Positions 53,002 to 63,056 of a stretch of DNA of 64,000 nt are shown here, piece by piece; position 1 is the first letter of the stretch, and each line of letters starts with the position of its first letter. A program made the translations under genes and the position numbers. The stretch comes from JAPOVO01 sp026708165 (GTDB lineage Bacteria > Chloroflexota > UBA11872 > VXNJ01): contig OZ242360.1 in NCBI GenBank assembly GCA_965208775.1, forward strand, positions 62,001-126,000, given 5' to 3'. A model generated the notes under the pieces. It saw only the letters and a list, made by a program, of their open reading frames with translations. It had not been told where the DNA came from and did no database searches.

Positions 53002-54384
53002 CTAGCCCACCGCCGCGGCCGCGAATTCCGGCGCGTAAGTCCGCGTGGTTTCCTCTATCGCCTCGTCGATGATCGAAACGATGTCGTCGAGCTGATCGGG
53101 TGTCGTAATGAATGGCGGCGCCAAGACCTGCACGTGGGTAGACGGGCGGGTTACAAGGCCGCGCTTCCTGCATGCCAGGTCGACCTTCTTGGCAAACGCC
53201 AGCTCCTCCGGAAACGCTTCATGCGTCGATCTGTCGCGCACGTATTCGATCCCGCACAAAAGGCCCTTGCCGCTGACCTGGCCGATCACCTCGTGACGGC
53301 CCTGCAACTCCTCCAGCTTGGCCATCAGCAGTTTGCCCATCTCAAACACTCGGGCCGGATAGTCGTTCTCTACGAGCTGATCGATGGCGGCGATTCCGGC
53401 CGCCCCAGCCACCGGATTCCCGCCGTAAGTGTGACCGGCGTGATACTGGACCTCTTCCTCGGCATCGCCCCAGAAGGCCGACGCAACCTTGTCGGCAATC
53501 ACGACAACCGAAAGCGGGTAGTAGCCCGCGCTCATCCCCTTGCCCGCCGCGATTATGTCCGGCCAAGCGCCCACGGCCTCGCCGCCCCACATCTTCCCCA
53601 ACCGACCGAAGCCGGTAATTATTTCGTCGTAAATGAGAAGAATGTCGTACTTGTCGCAAATTTCGCGCAGGATCGGAAAGTACTCGTCCGGCGGGACCAC
53701 AAACCCGTCTCCGGACACGATCACAGGCTCGGCTATGAACGCGGCAACCGTATCCGGGCCTTCCCCTTTGATGAACTGCTCGATGGCTGCCGCGCAGGCC
53801 ACTTCGCAGCTCGGATATTCGAGTCCGTAAGGACACCGATAGCAAAACGGCGGCGGGACGTGAACGTAGCCGGTTCCATAGGGTTCATAGAACTGCTTGC
53901 GGCTCGCTCCGCCGCTGGCCGCGAGCGATCCCATCGTTCCGCCGTGATAGGACCAGTAGCGGGAAAGAATCTTGTACTTGTGCGGTTTTCCCGTCTGCCG
54001 GTGATATTGGCGGGCGATCTTCATCGCCGCCTCCGTCACCTCGGAACCACCACTGAGCAACTTGACTGTGTTGAAGTGCGAGGGCGTTATGTCGTTGATT
54101 CGCCCCGCCAGCTCCAGGGCCGGCTCGTTGGTTGCGTACATCGGCATGGAAAAGTGCAGCCGTTCAAGCTGCTTGCTTATCGCGTCGATGATCGTCCGGT
54201 TCTTGTAACCGAGGTTGCAAGTCATCACGCCGGAAAGTCCGTCGATGTAGCGCCTGCCGTTAACGTCGGTGACGTAGATGCCGTCGCCGTCGGCGAGAAT
54301 CAGCGGGTCTTCACCAAAGGCCTTCATCTGCATGAAATCGATAAATATCCGCTTCGTCTTGCCGGCGAGGTCGTCGTTCGACAC
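53002..54384 (-). CDS. Class III PLP-dependent aminotransferase
   Basis: A 460-aa aminotransferase of the omega/class III type. It shows GGSEVTEAAMKIARQYH, SYHGGTMGSLAASGG, LLIYDEIITGFGRLGKMWG (near residue 240) and the PLP lysine in IIAAGKGMSAGYYPL (near 270). A CYRCPYGLEYPSCEVAC stretch is like that of some aspartate-aminotransferase-family members. The substrate might be a diamine, beta-alanine or a related amine; this cannot be told. GTG 54384 is chosen because AGGGGG lies five bases upstream; a TTG at 54399 is an alternative. It is divergent from the ceramidase-like gene. Confidence 0.85.
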   Translation of the reverse strand: MSNDDLAGKTKRIFIDFMQMKAFGEDPLILADGDGIYVTDVNGRRYIDGLSGVMTCNLGYKNRTIIDAISKQLERLHFSMPMYATNEPALELAGRINDITPSHFNTVKLLSGGSEVTEAAMKIARQYHRQTGKPHKYKILSRYWSYHGGTMGSLAASGGASRKQFYEPYGTGYVHVPPPFCYRCPYGLEYPSCEVACAAAIEQFIKGEGPDTVAAFIAEPVIVSGDGFVVPPDEYFPILREICDKYDILLIYDEIITGFGRLGKMWGGEAVGAWPDIIAAGKGMSAGYYPLSVVVIADKVASAFWGDAEEEVQYHAGHTYGGNPVAGAAGIAAIDQLVENDYPARVFEMGKLLMAKLEELQGRHEVIGQVSGKGLLCGIEYVRDRSTHEAFPEELAFAKKVDLACRKRGLVTRPSTHVQVLAPPFITTPDQLDDIVSIIDEAIEETTRTYAPEFAAAAVG

Positions 54385-54595
54385 GGATTCCCCCTTCAAG
54401 TCACAAACCGTCTCTTAACTGAAAACTGTCTGCCGTATTTTGGCCGGATTGGCCCTCTTCCAGCCAACCGCTCACGAATACTAGCAAGTCGACGGCGATC
54501 TAATCCCGCGAGCATCCAGGCAAGAGAGCCTGGAACCTTTGACACAAACTCACTAACCGTCCACTATTCAGCGTCGCAAGTAGGAGTGAACCATC

Positions 54596-55978
54596 TTGAT
54601 AGAGCTAAAAGCCGGCGTTGCCCGAACGGATATCACGCCACCCCTTGGAATCGCCCACGCTGGTTGGGGCGCTCAAACTCATCAGCGCGCCGAGGCCATC
54701 GACATGCCCCTCTTGTGCACTGCGCTAGTCGTAGCCAAGGACGACCTCGAATTGGCGATAGTCGACCTCGACCTGATATGGCTTATGCCGGAAAACGATT
54801 CCGCGGTCCGCAAAGCGATCTCCGCCAAGTGCTCCATCGATCCGGAGAACATCCGAATTTCGTACAGCCACACGCACTCTGGACCGATCGTCGACTTCAC
54901 CTGGATGACCGAGGGCGACGAGCTGATCCCCCCGTATGTAGCCGAACTACCTGAGAAGGCGGCCGAAGCCGTGCGCCGCGCCAAAAGTGATATGCGTCCC
55001 GTCCACATCGGAGCGGGAACCGGCGAGTGCGCGAACAACGTCAACAGGCGGATGACGAACTCGGAAGGCAACATCTTCTGCGGAAGAAACTGGGACGGTT
55101 TCGTCGACCGCGAAGTCGTGGTTATTGCCGTTGACGATCTCGATGAAAAGCCCATAGCTACCCTGGTCAATTACGGTTGTCATGGAACGACTATTGGTCC
55201 GCCCAACCGCTCCGTGACGCCGGACTTTCCCGGGCCCATGCGGCAAACCGTCGAGCAAAATATCGGAGGACTCTGCCTCTTCCTGCAGGGCGCCACCGGC
55301 AACGTCGGACCTGTCAACGGTTTCACGGACGACGCGAATGTATATCGCCAGGCCGGACATCGGCTGGGAATCGAAGCCGCAAGGGTCCGACTGGACATCG
55401 ATCCGGTCCCGCGCAAGGAGGAGCTGGTCAGGATACTGCCCTCCGGCGCCGAGTTGGGAATTTACGAGGACAAACCGGCGGGCGAGCCCGACTCCAGCCT
55501 CGCGGTCTTAAACACGAATCTCGAGCTGCCGGTAAAAGACTATCCGCCCGTCAGTGAAGCGGAGGCAGAGTTCGACAGCCGCAAGGCAGCTCTCGTCGAG
55601 GCGCGCAAGACAGGCGATCAGTCAGTGATCTACGAAGCGGCTTGGCCCGCGCGGCGAGCCGAACTGGCTTTGCATCACGCCAAGCTGTTTGGCGGCGGCA
55701 AGGTCGATATCTGGATCCAGGCAATGCGGTTGGGACCGGTGGCGCTCGTCGCGACGCCGCTGGAGCCGTTCGCGGAAATAGGCGCGAAGGTCAAACAGTC
55801 TTCACCTGCAGCCCATACCGCCTTTTCCGGGTACTCGAACGGGTACTTCGGGTACATGCCGATGCCCGACGCATACGCGAAGGGCGGATACGAAGTTACG
55901 ACCTCGCCGTATCAGCCGGACGCGGCCGGCATGCTCGTGGAGGCGTGCGGAGAAGCTTTGAAAAGGCTCTGGGACTGA
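54596..55978 (+). CDS. Neutral/alkaline ceramidase-like hydrolase
   Basis: A 460-aa protein resembling the N-terminal catalytic domain of neutral ceramidases. It begins with LKAGVARTDITPPLG, continues with the His-rich ISYSHTHSGP (near residue 98), then NYGCHGTTIG (near 197) and FLQGATGNVGP (near 228), which match the zinc-site and oxyanion segments of the family. No signal peptide is apparent, so it may act in the cytoplasm. It is shorter than the classical 640-700 aa enzymes and lacks the C-terminal immunoglobulin-like domain. The TTG start has TAGGAG nine bases upstream. It opens the right-hand catabolic block. The substrate might be a sphingolipid or another N-acyl compound. Confidence 0.75.
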   Translation: MIELKAGVARTDITPPLGIAHAGWGAQTHQRAEAIDMPLLCTALVVAKDDLELAIVDLDLIWLMPENDSAVRKAISAKCSIDPENIRISYSHTHSGPIVDFTWMTEGDELIPPYVAELPEKAAEAVRRAKSDMRPVHIGAGTGECANNVNRRMTNSEGNIFCGRNWDGFVDREVVVIAVDDLDEKPIATLVNYGCHGTTIGPPNRSVTPDFPGPMRQTVEQNIGGLCLFLQGATGNVGPVNGFTDDANVYRQAGHRLGIEAARVRLDIDPVPRKEELVRILPSGAELGIYEDKPAGEPDSSLAVLNTNLELPVKDYPPVSEAEAEFDSRKAALVEARKTGDQSVIYEAAWPARRAELALHHAKLFGGGKVDIWIQAMRLGPVALVATPLEPFAEIGAKVKQSSPAAHTAFSGYSNGYFGYMPMPDAYAKGGYEVTTSPYQPDAAGMLVEACGEALKRLWD

Positions 55979-56004
55979 GCCAGGCGCGAATTAGCCAGTC
56001 AGCC

Positions 56005-56021
56005 CCCGTTCTGCCAACGGG
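56005..56021. terminator. Possible hairpin between convergent genes
   Basis: A 6-bp perfect stem CCCGTT/AACGGG with a 5-base loop, between the convergent ceramidase-like and SMP-30 genes. A second small GGCC/GGCC hairpin follows. There is no long T-run, so confidence is low. Confidence 0.3.
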
Positions 56022-56047
56022 AGGCCTTTCGGCCGGACGCTAGCCGA

Positions 56048-56902
56048 CTATTGAACCGCTCCCAGTCCTCCGAATAGCGGCAGCCCCGCGCGCGGGGCCT
56101 GAATGGCCGTGACTATCCGGTTTTCAGTCTCGGTAACGTACAGCGTCTTGCGGTCCGGTCCGCCGAACGCGGCGTTCGTGGGACGCAACCCGCCGGCCGG
56201 CAGCTGTTCCACGACCTCGCCATCGCGGGAGACGACCGAGACTATGCCCCCTCCGAACACAGCCACGTGGATGTAGCCGTCCTCGTCGAACGCCATCCCA
56301 TCGGGACCCACCTCGCCATCCCGGCCCGTTCCGACGTACGCAAACTCCTCGCGCTCGACCGCGTCCCCGTTTGCGTCCAGCGAGAACCGGTGCAGCTTTT
56401 CGGAGAAGGTCTCCGCCACTATCAGACCCTGGCCGCAGGGAGTTATAGCCAATCCGTTCGGGTAGGCCATACCTTCGGCAATGCGGGTGACCGTGCCGTC
56501 CGGGTCGATCCGGAATACCCTGCCGTAAGGATCCTCCACGTTCGATTCGCCGGGGTCCGTGAAAAAGGCCCTGCCTAGCAAGTCGAACGTGATGTCGTTG
56601 GGACCGAAAAACGGCTCGCCCTCGAATTCGCCGGCCACGACGCGAGTCTGCCCGCTCGGCGACACGCAGGTTATGCGCTTGGCCTCAGGCTCGGCGACAT
56701 ATAGTTCGCCGTTTTGATGAAAAGCCGAGCCGTTCGGCCCCCCATCCGACTCCACAAACGTCGATACCTTGCCATTCAGGTCGACCCTCGGAATGCGACC
56801 TCCCTTGCCGTCGGTTATGTATAGGTTTCCCTCCCGGTCGAACGCCGGTCCCTCGGGGAACACGAATCCGCTTGCGAATACCTCGCACTCACCGTAGTCC
56901 AC
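56048..56902 (-). CDS. SMP-30/gluconolactonase-family protein
   Basis: A 284-aa six-bladed beta-propeller protein of the SMP-30/gluconolaconase/LRE family. It has FPEGPAFDREGNLYITD (the first metal-ligand Glu), GPNDITFD, YPNGLAITPCGQGLIVAETF and GPDGMAFDEDGYIHVAVFGG, the repeated blade motifs with the Asn and Asp ligands. Members hydrolyse sugar lactones or related esters. It is adjacent to a Gfo/Idh/MocA oxidoreductase, which could make the lactone. The start is GTG at 56902, with GGAG nine bases upstream. No signal peptide is present. Confidence 0.85.
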   Translation of the reverse strand: MDYGECEVFASGFVFPEGPAFDREGNLYITDGKGGRIPRVDLNGKVSTFVESDGGPNGSAFHQNGELYVAEPEAKRITCVSPSGQTRVVAGEFEGEPFFGPNDITFDLLGRAFFTDPGESNVEDPYGRVFRIDPDGTVTRIAEGMAYPNGLAITPCGQGLIVAETFSEKLHRFSLDANGDAVEREEFAYVGTGRDGEVGPDGMAFDEDGYIHVAVFGGGIVSVVSRDGEVVEQLPAGGLRPTNAAFGGPDRKTLYVTETENRIVTAIQAPRAGLPLFGGLGAVQ

Positions 56903-56942
56903 TAAACATCACTCCAGTCTTTCCCGGTAATCCCGGCTGCGT

Positions 56943-58091
56943 CTAAGTCCATTCACCAGCCCGGAAGTTTGGCACCTTCACGGGCCTTCCGTGCTGCGCT
57001 ATCGAAATCTGGGACATCAGCCCCGGCAACGTATAGTCCAATGCCCTGAAAACATCGATCTCCGGCTCCCTGTCCTCACGAATGGCGGCGATGATGTCAT
57101 TGACCACGAAGAAGTCGGTCCCGCCGTGACCCGAGGCGAACGCCTCCGGCGGCGCGTTCTTCCAGAAGTCCGGCAGGAAGTCGTCCTCGTAGTCGGCGAG
57201 AGGCCGCCACTCGCGGCCGGAGCCGTCATGCCCGTTCGGGCCGGCGGAGGTCTCGTCGAAGTCCTCCAGCCATACCTTCGGGGTACCGCGGAATCCGCGG
57301 GATGCCTCGTAGCAGCCCTTGGTTCCCTGCAAGGCCAGGTAAATCCCTCCGAGCGGCCTGTTCGAGAGCATGTCGACCCGAATCTTGATCAGCGCGCCAG
57401 AGGTCGTTTTGCAGAGCATGGTTGTCGTATCCTCCCCCTCATGCTCGGGGGCGGTGTGTCTCCCGCTGCCCAGACACACGACCGAGTCGACTCTGTCATT
57501 GAACCATTCCAGCACCGGCCCGAGGCTGTGCGTGCCGTAGGTGCAGCCGTTGACTCCAACCTGCCACCTGCTTCTCCAGGTCGGCGTCCCGCCGTCGTCG
57601 TAGTGGAGCGCTCTAATCTCGTGGAGATACTCGCCCTCCCCAAAGTAGAGCTCACCGAACAAGCCCTTCCGAACCATGTTGCGGACAATCAGGCTGTCCC
57701 ACTCGAAGCAGACATTCTCGGCCATCATGTATTTCAATCCCGACTTCTTCGCGCGTTGCACGCCGTCGAACAGCTCCCGGCACTGCTCGACCGAGACCGC
57801 CGCGGTGACTTCACTCATGACGTGCTTTCCGGCATCCAACGCCGCCAGCGTTTGCGGCACGTGCAGGTGCATCGGAGTCGCCACGAATACCAAGTCGATA
57901 TCCGATTCCAGCATCCGGTCGAAGTCGGTAAACCTGTTTCGAATGGCTTGAAGGTCGGCGGCTTGGTGCAATCGTTCTTCGTCGATATCGCAGATGGCGG
58001 TTACTTCCACGTTCTCGTGCGCACGAAAGCCCGCGATCAATGCCGGGCCCCTGCGCGCGCCAGCTATGCCGACGTTCAGTCGCTCAACCAC
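56943..58091 (-). CDS. Gfo/Idh/MocA-family oxidoreductase
   Basis: A 382-aa NAD(P)-dependent dehydrogenase. The Rossmann fold is at the N-terminus (VGIAGARRGPALIAGF, ICDIDEERL); EVTAAVSVEQCREL replaces the usual EKP motif (SEVTAAV in place of EKPL), a departure that occurs in some subfamilies. The C-terminal domain includes LHEIRALHYDDGGTPTWR. Such enzymes oxidise sugars, inositols or amino-sugars, consistent with the neighbouring SMP-30 and GH20 genes. The start is GTG 58091, with GGGGGGCG upstream. A longer GTG-started frame to 58124 is possible. The SMP-30 gene follows after 40 bp. Confidence 0.83.
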   Translation of the reverse strand: MVERLNVGIAGARRGPALIAGFRAHENVEVTAICDIDEERLHQAADLQAIRNRFTDFDRMLESDIDLVFVATPMHLHVPQTLAALDAGKHVMSEVTAAVSVEQCRELFDGVQRAKKSGLKYMMAENVCFEWDSLIVRNMVRKGLFGELYFGEGEYLHEIRALHYDDGGTPTWRSRWQVGVNGCTYGTHSLGPVLEWFNDRVDSVVCLGSGRHTAPEHEGEDTTTMLCKTTSGALIKIRVDMLSNRPLGGIYLALQGTKGCYEASRGFRGTPKVWLEDFDETSAGPNGHDGSGREWRPLADYEDDFLPDFWKNAPPEAFASGHGGTDFFVVNDIIAAIREDREPEIDVFRALDYTLPGLMSQISIAQHGRPVKVPNFRAGEWT

Positions 58092-58417
58092 TACGGACGC
58101 CCCCCGCCCCGCGGCAGGTCCCAATCTGACTCGAAGTCAACCGGTCTCGATAGTGCAGTTTTCTCTCCCAGTGTTGACGTCGGTGACGGCGAACCGCCGC
58201 AGCCGACCCGACTACTGTATGTTGAATGCTGTATCAACTCCACCCACGCCCCGGCAACTTCCAATGCAACGTGCCGTTGTCCGACCAGTCCGCATCTCCC
58301 TCGCCTCCCGGAGCAGCGCCAATATGCGGCACCGGCAATCGATCCCCGTCGTAAGTACACTTAACCGTCCGCGGTGACGACCGAGTTTTCCCGATATTCG
58401 CGACGCACGAGACCTTT
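58092..58417. other. Divergent intergenic region between Gfo/Idh/MocA and thyX
   Basis: About 325 bp, which must hold promoters for both directions. I see TTGATA on the - strand near 58235 and TTGACG on + near 58174, but no matching -10 boxes at good spacing. No RNA gene or repeat was recognised. Confidence 0.45.
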
Positions 58418-59377
58418 ATGAAGCTACGCCCTGAGCAGCAGGCCGAGATCGACGCCTTGCGGTCTCAGTCCTTTGAGACGCGCCGGGCCACCGTGCCCGC
58501 GCTCGAAGAGATCCTGTACAAGCCGCTGCCGGTGCTGGACCACGGATTCGTGCGCGTAATCGACTACATGGGCGACGACTCGGCAATCGTCCAGGCGGCG
58601 CGGGTCTCCTACGGTCGGGGGACCAAGCGGGTGCGCCAGGACGCGGGCCTGATCCGCTATCTGATGCGAAACTGGCACACGACGCCGTTCGAGATGTGCG
58701 AGATCAAGTACCACGTCAAGCTGCCCATATTCGTGGCGCGTCAGTGGATACGACATCGAACGGCCAACGTCAACGAGTATTCGGCCCGTTATTCGATCCT
58801 CGACAGAGAGTTCTATGTACCCGCGCCCGAGCACCTGGCCGCGCAGTCCAAGTCCAACCGGCAGGGCCGCGGCGAAGTGCTGGCCGGCGACGAGGCCGCC
58901 AGCGTAATGAGGCTGCTCCAGGAGGACGCCGCACGCGCCTACGACCACTACGAGGACATGCTGAATGAGGACATCGAGGGCAACATCATCGACGCCGAGA
59001 GGTCGGGACTGGCCCGCGAGCTGGCCCGCATGAATCTATCGCTGAACTTCTACACGCAGTGGTACTGGAAAGTCGACCTGCACAACCTCATGCACTTTCT
59101 GTGGCTCCGCTCGGACGATCACGCGCAGTACGAGATTCGCGCTTACGCCGAAGCGATGCTGCAAACGCTAAAGCTCTGGCTTCCGCTGACCTACGACGCG
59201 TTCATGGACTACCGGATAGGCGCAACGCCGCTATCCAGCAAGGGATGGGCGGTCGTGCGAAAAATGATCTCGGGCGAGCCGGTCGACTTCAAATCGAGCG
59301 GAATGTCGAGGGCGGAGTGGCGCGAGCTTAAGCAAGCGCTCAATCCCGACGACCCCAAAGGCAAGTCCGACGGCTAA
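58418..59377 (+). CDS. thyX: Flavin-dependent thymidylate synthase
   Basis: ThyX, 319 aa, makes dTMP from dUMP using methylene-THF and FAD/NADPH. The signature RHRTANVNEYSARYS (near residue 108) fits RHRX7S. It is longer than the 220-250 aa of many ThyX proteins because of N- and C-terminal extensions; the long form is common in several phyla. ThyX releases THF rather than dihydrofolate, so it fits with the folate C1 operon at 7-10 kb. ATG 58418 is used. It does not obviously belong to the surrounding catabolic genes. Confidence 0.95.
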   Translation: MKLRPEQQAEIDALRSQSFETRRATVPALEEILYKPLPVLDHGFVRVIDYMGDDSAIVQAARVSYGRGTKRVRQDAGLIRYLMRNWHTTPFEMCEIKYHVKLPIFVARQWIRHRTANVNEYSARYSILDREFYVPAPEHLAAQSKSNRQGRGEVLAGDEAASVMRLLQEDAARAYDHYEDMLNEDIEGNIIDAERSGLARELARMNLSLNFYTQWYWKVDLHNLMHFLWLRSDDHAQYEIRAYAEAMLQTLKLWLPLTYDAFMDYRIGATPLSSKGWAVVRKMISGEPVDFKSSGMSRAEWRELKQALNPDDPKGKSDG

Positions 59378-59455
59378 AGCCGGGGGGCTACCCCGCAGTC
59401 AACGGGAGCAGCAGTTCCTCCGCGCGAGACGTAGAACTCATCCCTGACTAACCGG

Positions 59456-61342
59456 CTACGACCGGTACGTAGTCAGCCACCGCTCCATTCGCCAGGCGCT
59501 GTCCTTCAGCCCACCGGCGCGATTTCTGGCCATCCACAGCCGGCGATGCTCTTCGATGATCGGCTTAAGCTCGGACGCAAGCTCCGCCTTTGTCGAAGCG
59601 GGCGCGGACGCAATCACTCCACCGGCATCGATGCGCGCCTTGGCCATGTGGATGCAATGACGCATGACGGCCGCGGCATTCAGATATTCGTCCACGACCA
59701 ACGAAGCGTCATCCCTGTCCATGCGGGCTTGCGATATCGGAGCCATGACCTTGTCGACGTGGTCCAGAGCCGTATCGAGTGTCTGGTGGGTAACCGTCGC
59801 CACCCGCAACCGTCGGTCCGAAGCATCAGGAAAGAGCAGCAGCTCGGCGAGAGGCGACCCCGTGCTCGACGGCCGCCTCAGTCCGGCGATGTCGTCAGTG
59901 TTGCCGAGCGCGTGAACGAGCTTACCCATTATTCCAGCGCCGTCCCTGAGAACGTGGATGTCCAGCGCGCGTGATATGTCGACGTCTCGATTGGAGTCGA
60001 GCGACCAGCTCACCGCCGCGCCGTAGGCCAGGCCCAAATACGAGACCGGGAGATACTGCCAGTGTCCGTGGTCGCCCCAGTCGGTGTTGAGAAATCCGAT
60101 GGCCCCGAGCGATCTGCCGGTCTCCGCCGCGTTGAGTATGTTGCCCATTGCATTATCGGTCCGCCCCGCCACCGTGTTCCAGCTCGACGTTCCGGGACAC
60201 ACGTAAAAGGGAACGCCCGCGTCGGCCAGCTTGCCGCTGTTTTCGGCAAACGGGTGGTCGGCCTGGTATCCCCATTCGAGCGCGATGGCGTCGGCCGGCA
60301 GGTCCGGAATCAGTTCAGGATAGTTCCACACGATGATGTCGTCCCAAAACAACATCGTTCGCCCGTGGGATTTGACGATCCGGGATACCTCGTTGAGGAA
60401 CTCGAGATATACGCGGCCCTTTCCACGCTCCTCGCAGGCCTCCCTGGAGCGCCCCAGCCCAAGGTCGTCGGTCTCGTCGCAACCCACGTTGATCAGGTCG
60501 CTCGAAAAGTGGGGGAGCAGATCGTCGTAGAGACTTCGGATGAAGTCGACGCATTTCGGATCGGTGGCGCACAGCGCGTAAGGTACGTTCTTGCCGGTCC
60601 CCCAATGGTCCACCGCGCCCTCCGGCGACTCGGCGAGCGGCTTGTATTCGTCATGTTCGAACCAGCGCTCGAAGTGTCCGAACGAGTTCTGATTCGCGAC
60701 GAGATCGACGTGGCGCTCCCGGCAGAATTCATCGAGTGCCAGGATGTCGTCGCCGGTGACGGGCGTGCCGTCGGCCCAGACTATCTTGTGGTCCCGATAG
60801 GCAAAGGCGTTCTCGCTGTGCAGCTGAAACTGGTTGACCTTCAGTCCTGCCAGCATGTCGACCAACCCGAAGATGGTTTCGAGCGTAGGGATCTTGTCCT
60901 TGCTGATGTCGTGCATCACTCCGCGCGTGAGAAAGTCCGGCCAGTCGTTTATTCGAAGGCAAGGCAATCTCCCGGTGCCTTGGAACTGCTCGGCGATTTG
61001 CCGCATCGTCGCCGCCGCGTAGAAAGCCCCGGCATCGTCGGCGGCCACGATTCCGAGAAAGTCCGGTTCGATGGTGATTCTGTAGCCTTGCGCGCGGGGC
61101 ACATGGTAGGGGTTGATCGCGATAGACGCCCGGACATCGGCGTCCGTTTCCGCCCCGGCGGGGGTCAACTGCCATCGCTGACCGACCATGGAAAGCGCCT
61201 CCTGGAGCTTCCGGGCAGCCCGGTGGAGGCTGGCGCTCGGCCGGGCGCCGACGCTTATCGAACCGCCCGCGGCGACCTCGAAATCGCCGTCGAGCCGGAT
61301 ACTCTGCTGCGGCTCCGGTAGAAGAACGAAATCGGTACTCAT
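59456..61342 (-). CDS. Glycoside hydrolase family 20-like (beta-N-acetylhexosaminidase)
   Basis: A 628-aa protein with the two-domain layout of GH20. The N-terminal alpha/beta domain (about 1-130) has YRITIEPDFLGIVAADDAGAFYAAATM, and the TIM barrel begins with INDWPDFLTRGVMHDISKDK. The catalytic Asp-Glu pair is in INVGCDETDDLG (near residue 288; the family usually has GGDE). It lacks a signal peptide, so it would act in the cytoplasm after uptake. It is divergent from an ABC sugar transporter, which suggests import and cleavage of GlcNAc- or GalNAc-containing saccharides. The ATG has GAGGGG upstream. Confidence 0.82.
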   Translation of the reverse strand: MSTDFVLLPEPQQSIRLDGDFEVAAGGSISVGARPSASLHRAARKLQEALSMVGQRWQLTPAGAETDADVRASIAINPYHVPRAQGYRITIEPDFLGIVAADDAGAFYAAATMRQIAEQFQGTGRLPCLRINDWPDFLTRGVMHDISKDKIPTLETIFGLVDMLAGLKVNQFQLHSENAFAYRDHKIVWADGTPVTGDDILALDEFCRERHVDLVANQNSFGHFERWFEHDEYKPLAESPEGAVDHWGTGKNVPYALCATDPKCVDFIRSLYDDLLPHFSSDLINVGCDETDDLGLGRSREACEERGKGRVYLEFLNEVSRIVKSHGRTMLFWDDIIVWNYPELIPDLPADAIALEWGYQADHPFAENSGKLADAGVPFYVCPGTSSWNTVAGRTDNAMGNILNAAETGRSLGAIGFLNTDWGDHGHWQYLPVSYLGLAYGAAVSWSLDSNRDVDISRALDIHVLRDGAGIMGKLVHALGNTDDIAGLRRPSSTGSPLAELLLFPDASDRRLRVATVTHQTLDTALDHVDKVMAPISQARMDRDDASLVVDEYLNAAAVMRHCIHMAKARIDAGGVIASAPASTKAELASELKPIIEEHRRLWMARNRAGGLKDSAWRMERWLTTYRS

Positions 61343-61624
61343 GGGGCGCCCCTCGATTCGAGTAGCGTTAAGTCACGCGGTCGGCTTCCGTCGAGACAAT
61401 ATTCCCATCCTGGCGTCTCCGCAATCACGCGAGCCTGCCCGATGCAATTCGTGTCGCTAGTTTGGAGAAGCACCTGAAACCGAATCTCAAGCGAAAACGG
61501 CCCCGAAATGGTCAAGCGTCAAACCAATTCCCGACACGCCGCGATGCATGAACGACGCCATATAGATTAGTATTCAGGCGTAATCAATACCGACGACCTC
61601 GGGTCGAGATCGCGGAGGTAGACC

Positions 61625-63040
61625 ATGACCGAAAGCAAAGTCTCTCGCCGTAAAGCGTTGAAGGCGCTTGGACTGGTAGCAGGTTCCGGTGCGGTGGTGG
61701 CCGCGCTGGCCGGCTGCGGGGAAACGCAGGTGGTTGAGGTAGTCAAGGAAGTCGCGGTCGTCCAGGAGAAGATCGTCACGGTCACCGTCCCGGAGCAGAC
61801 TCCGCAGCGGGACAACGTCACCATTGTGATGCAAAGCTGGTGGGCCCCATCCATCGGACTTCCCTTCCAGGCATGGGACGAGCACATTCGCACGTTCTCG
61901 AACACCAGCCCCTGGGTCACGCTGGAGGTCGAATACGTCCCATGGGGCGACATGATCAAGAAGTATCTGGCCGGCGTCGCCGCCGGGGACGTTCCCGACG
62001 TTTTCCACTCGTCAATAGCGTTCGCCCGCGATCTGTGGGACCAGGGCACGCTCGAGGAGTTGAGCGAATTCATCAAGACGACGCCCGACATGGCCGAATC
62101 GACGTTCATGCCGGCCACAACACCCTATAGAAACTCTCAGGGCAAGTGGTTCGCGATTCCGTGGGAAGGTTTCGACGGGAGAGCGCTCTATTACAACGTC
62201 GACCACTTCGAGGAAGCAGGCCTCGATCCCGCCTTCGAGAGCACCTCGCTCTGGGACTGGGACATGCTGCTCGAAGCGTCGCAGCAGCTGACCGAGCGCG
62301 ACGGCGACAAAGTTACGCGGTCGGGTTTCCTTATCATCCGCCCCCACATGGAGTACTTCTGCTCGTGGATGTACTGCCAGGACGCGGAGTTCTACGCGCC
62401 GGGCGAGACCAAAGTCGCGTTCAACGAAAACGACGCGGCCCAGAAGATGGTTGACTGGCACCTTGCCGCGCTTAACGACCACAACATTTCGATTCCCATC
62501 GTCGCCGAGCGGCCTGACGTCAACCTGTTCCAGCAGGGTCAGGCGTCGATCGCGCAGAACGGGCACTGGGCGATCAGCAAGATGCGCACCGACGTACCGG
62601 GGCTGAAGTTCGATCTGATGGGAATACCAAAGGGACCTGGCGGCTCGAAGATGCGCACGGTCGCGTTCACCAACCTTCACGCTCTGCCGACCAAGGCTAC
62701 GCACAAAGACGATGCCTGGGACTTCATCGCCTGGCAGGCGGGTCTTGAGCAGCAGATCAAGAAGCTCCAGCTCATGGACTTCCCAAGCCCGCGGCTGGAC
62801 TTCTACGAGACCAACGAATGGAAGATCCAGACTCAGAGAGTTCCTCAGCTCAAGAACCTTCCGACGATGCTGGAAGATGGAGGCGCCTGGCCATACGTTC
62901 GCTTCAGTGAAGTGAACAACACCTACACGCCGATCATGGAAGGCATGATGATCGGACAGCGAGAAGTCGGAGCGGGTGTTGCCGAAATGGAGACCTCAAT
63001 CAACGAGATTCTTGGCAAAGCCGCCGAAATGATGGGGTAG
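61625..63040 (+). CDS. ABC transporter extracellular solute-binding lipoprotein (family 1)
   Basis: A 471-aa sugar-binding lipoprotein. The N-terminus MTESKVSRRKALKALGL has twin arginines and leads to a lipobox VAALAGC, so it is probably Tat-exported and lipid-anchored. The next residues, ETQVVEVVKEVAVVQEK, are the Val/Glu/Lys-rich stretch often seen in Chloroflexota binding proteins. The mature domain has the family 1 features GVAAGDVPDVFHSS and GKWFAIPWEGFDG. GGAGGT lies five bases upstream of the ATG. A strong hairpin (63057-63089) separates it from the permease. The 282-bp gap to the divergent GH20 gene should hold the promoters. Confidence 0.92.
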   Translation: MTESKVSRRKALKALGLVAGSGAVVAALAGCGETQVVEVVKEVAVVQEKIVTVTVPEQTPQRDNVTIVMQSWWAPSIGLPFQAWDEHIRTFSNTSPWVTLEVEYVPWGDMIKKYLAGVAAGDVPDVFHSSIAFARDLWDQGTLEELSEFIKTTPDMAESTFMPATTPYRNSQGKWFAIPWEGFDGRALYYNVDHFEEAGLDPAFESTSLWDWDMLLEASQQLTERDGDKVTRSGFLIIRPHMEYFCSWMYCQDAEFYAPGETKVAFNENDAAQKMVDWHLAALNDHNISIPIVAERPDVNLFQQGQASIAQNGHWAISKMRTDVPGLKFDLMGIPKGPGGSKMRTVAFTNLHALPTKATHKDDAWDFIAWQAGLEQQIKKLQLMDFPSPRLDFYETNEWKIQTQRVPQLKNLPTMLEDGGAWPYVRFSEVNNTYTPIMEGMMIGQREVGAGVAEMETSINEILGKAAEMMG

Positions 63041-63056
63041 GCGAGATCAGCCGCGT

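Noticed and set aside
60062..61321. 419-codon frame on + opposite the GH20 gene
   Set aside because: It is an antisense shadow of the GH20 coding sequence, as are the long frames at 7848-8813, 52993-54954 and 56991-58364; high GC keeps these frames open.
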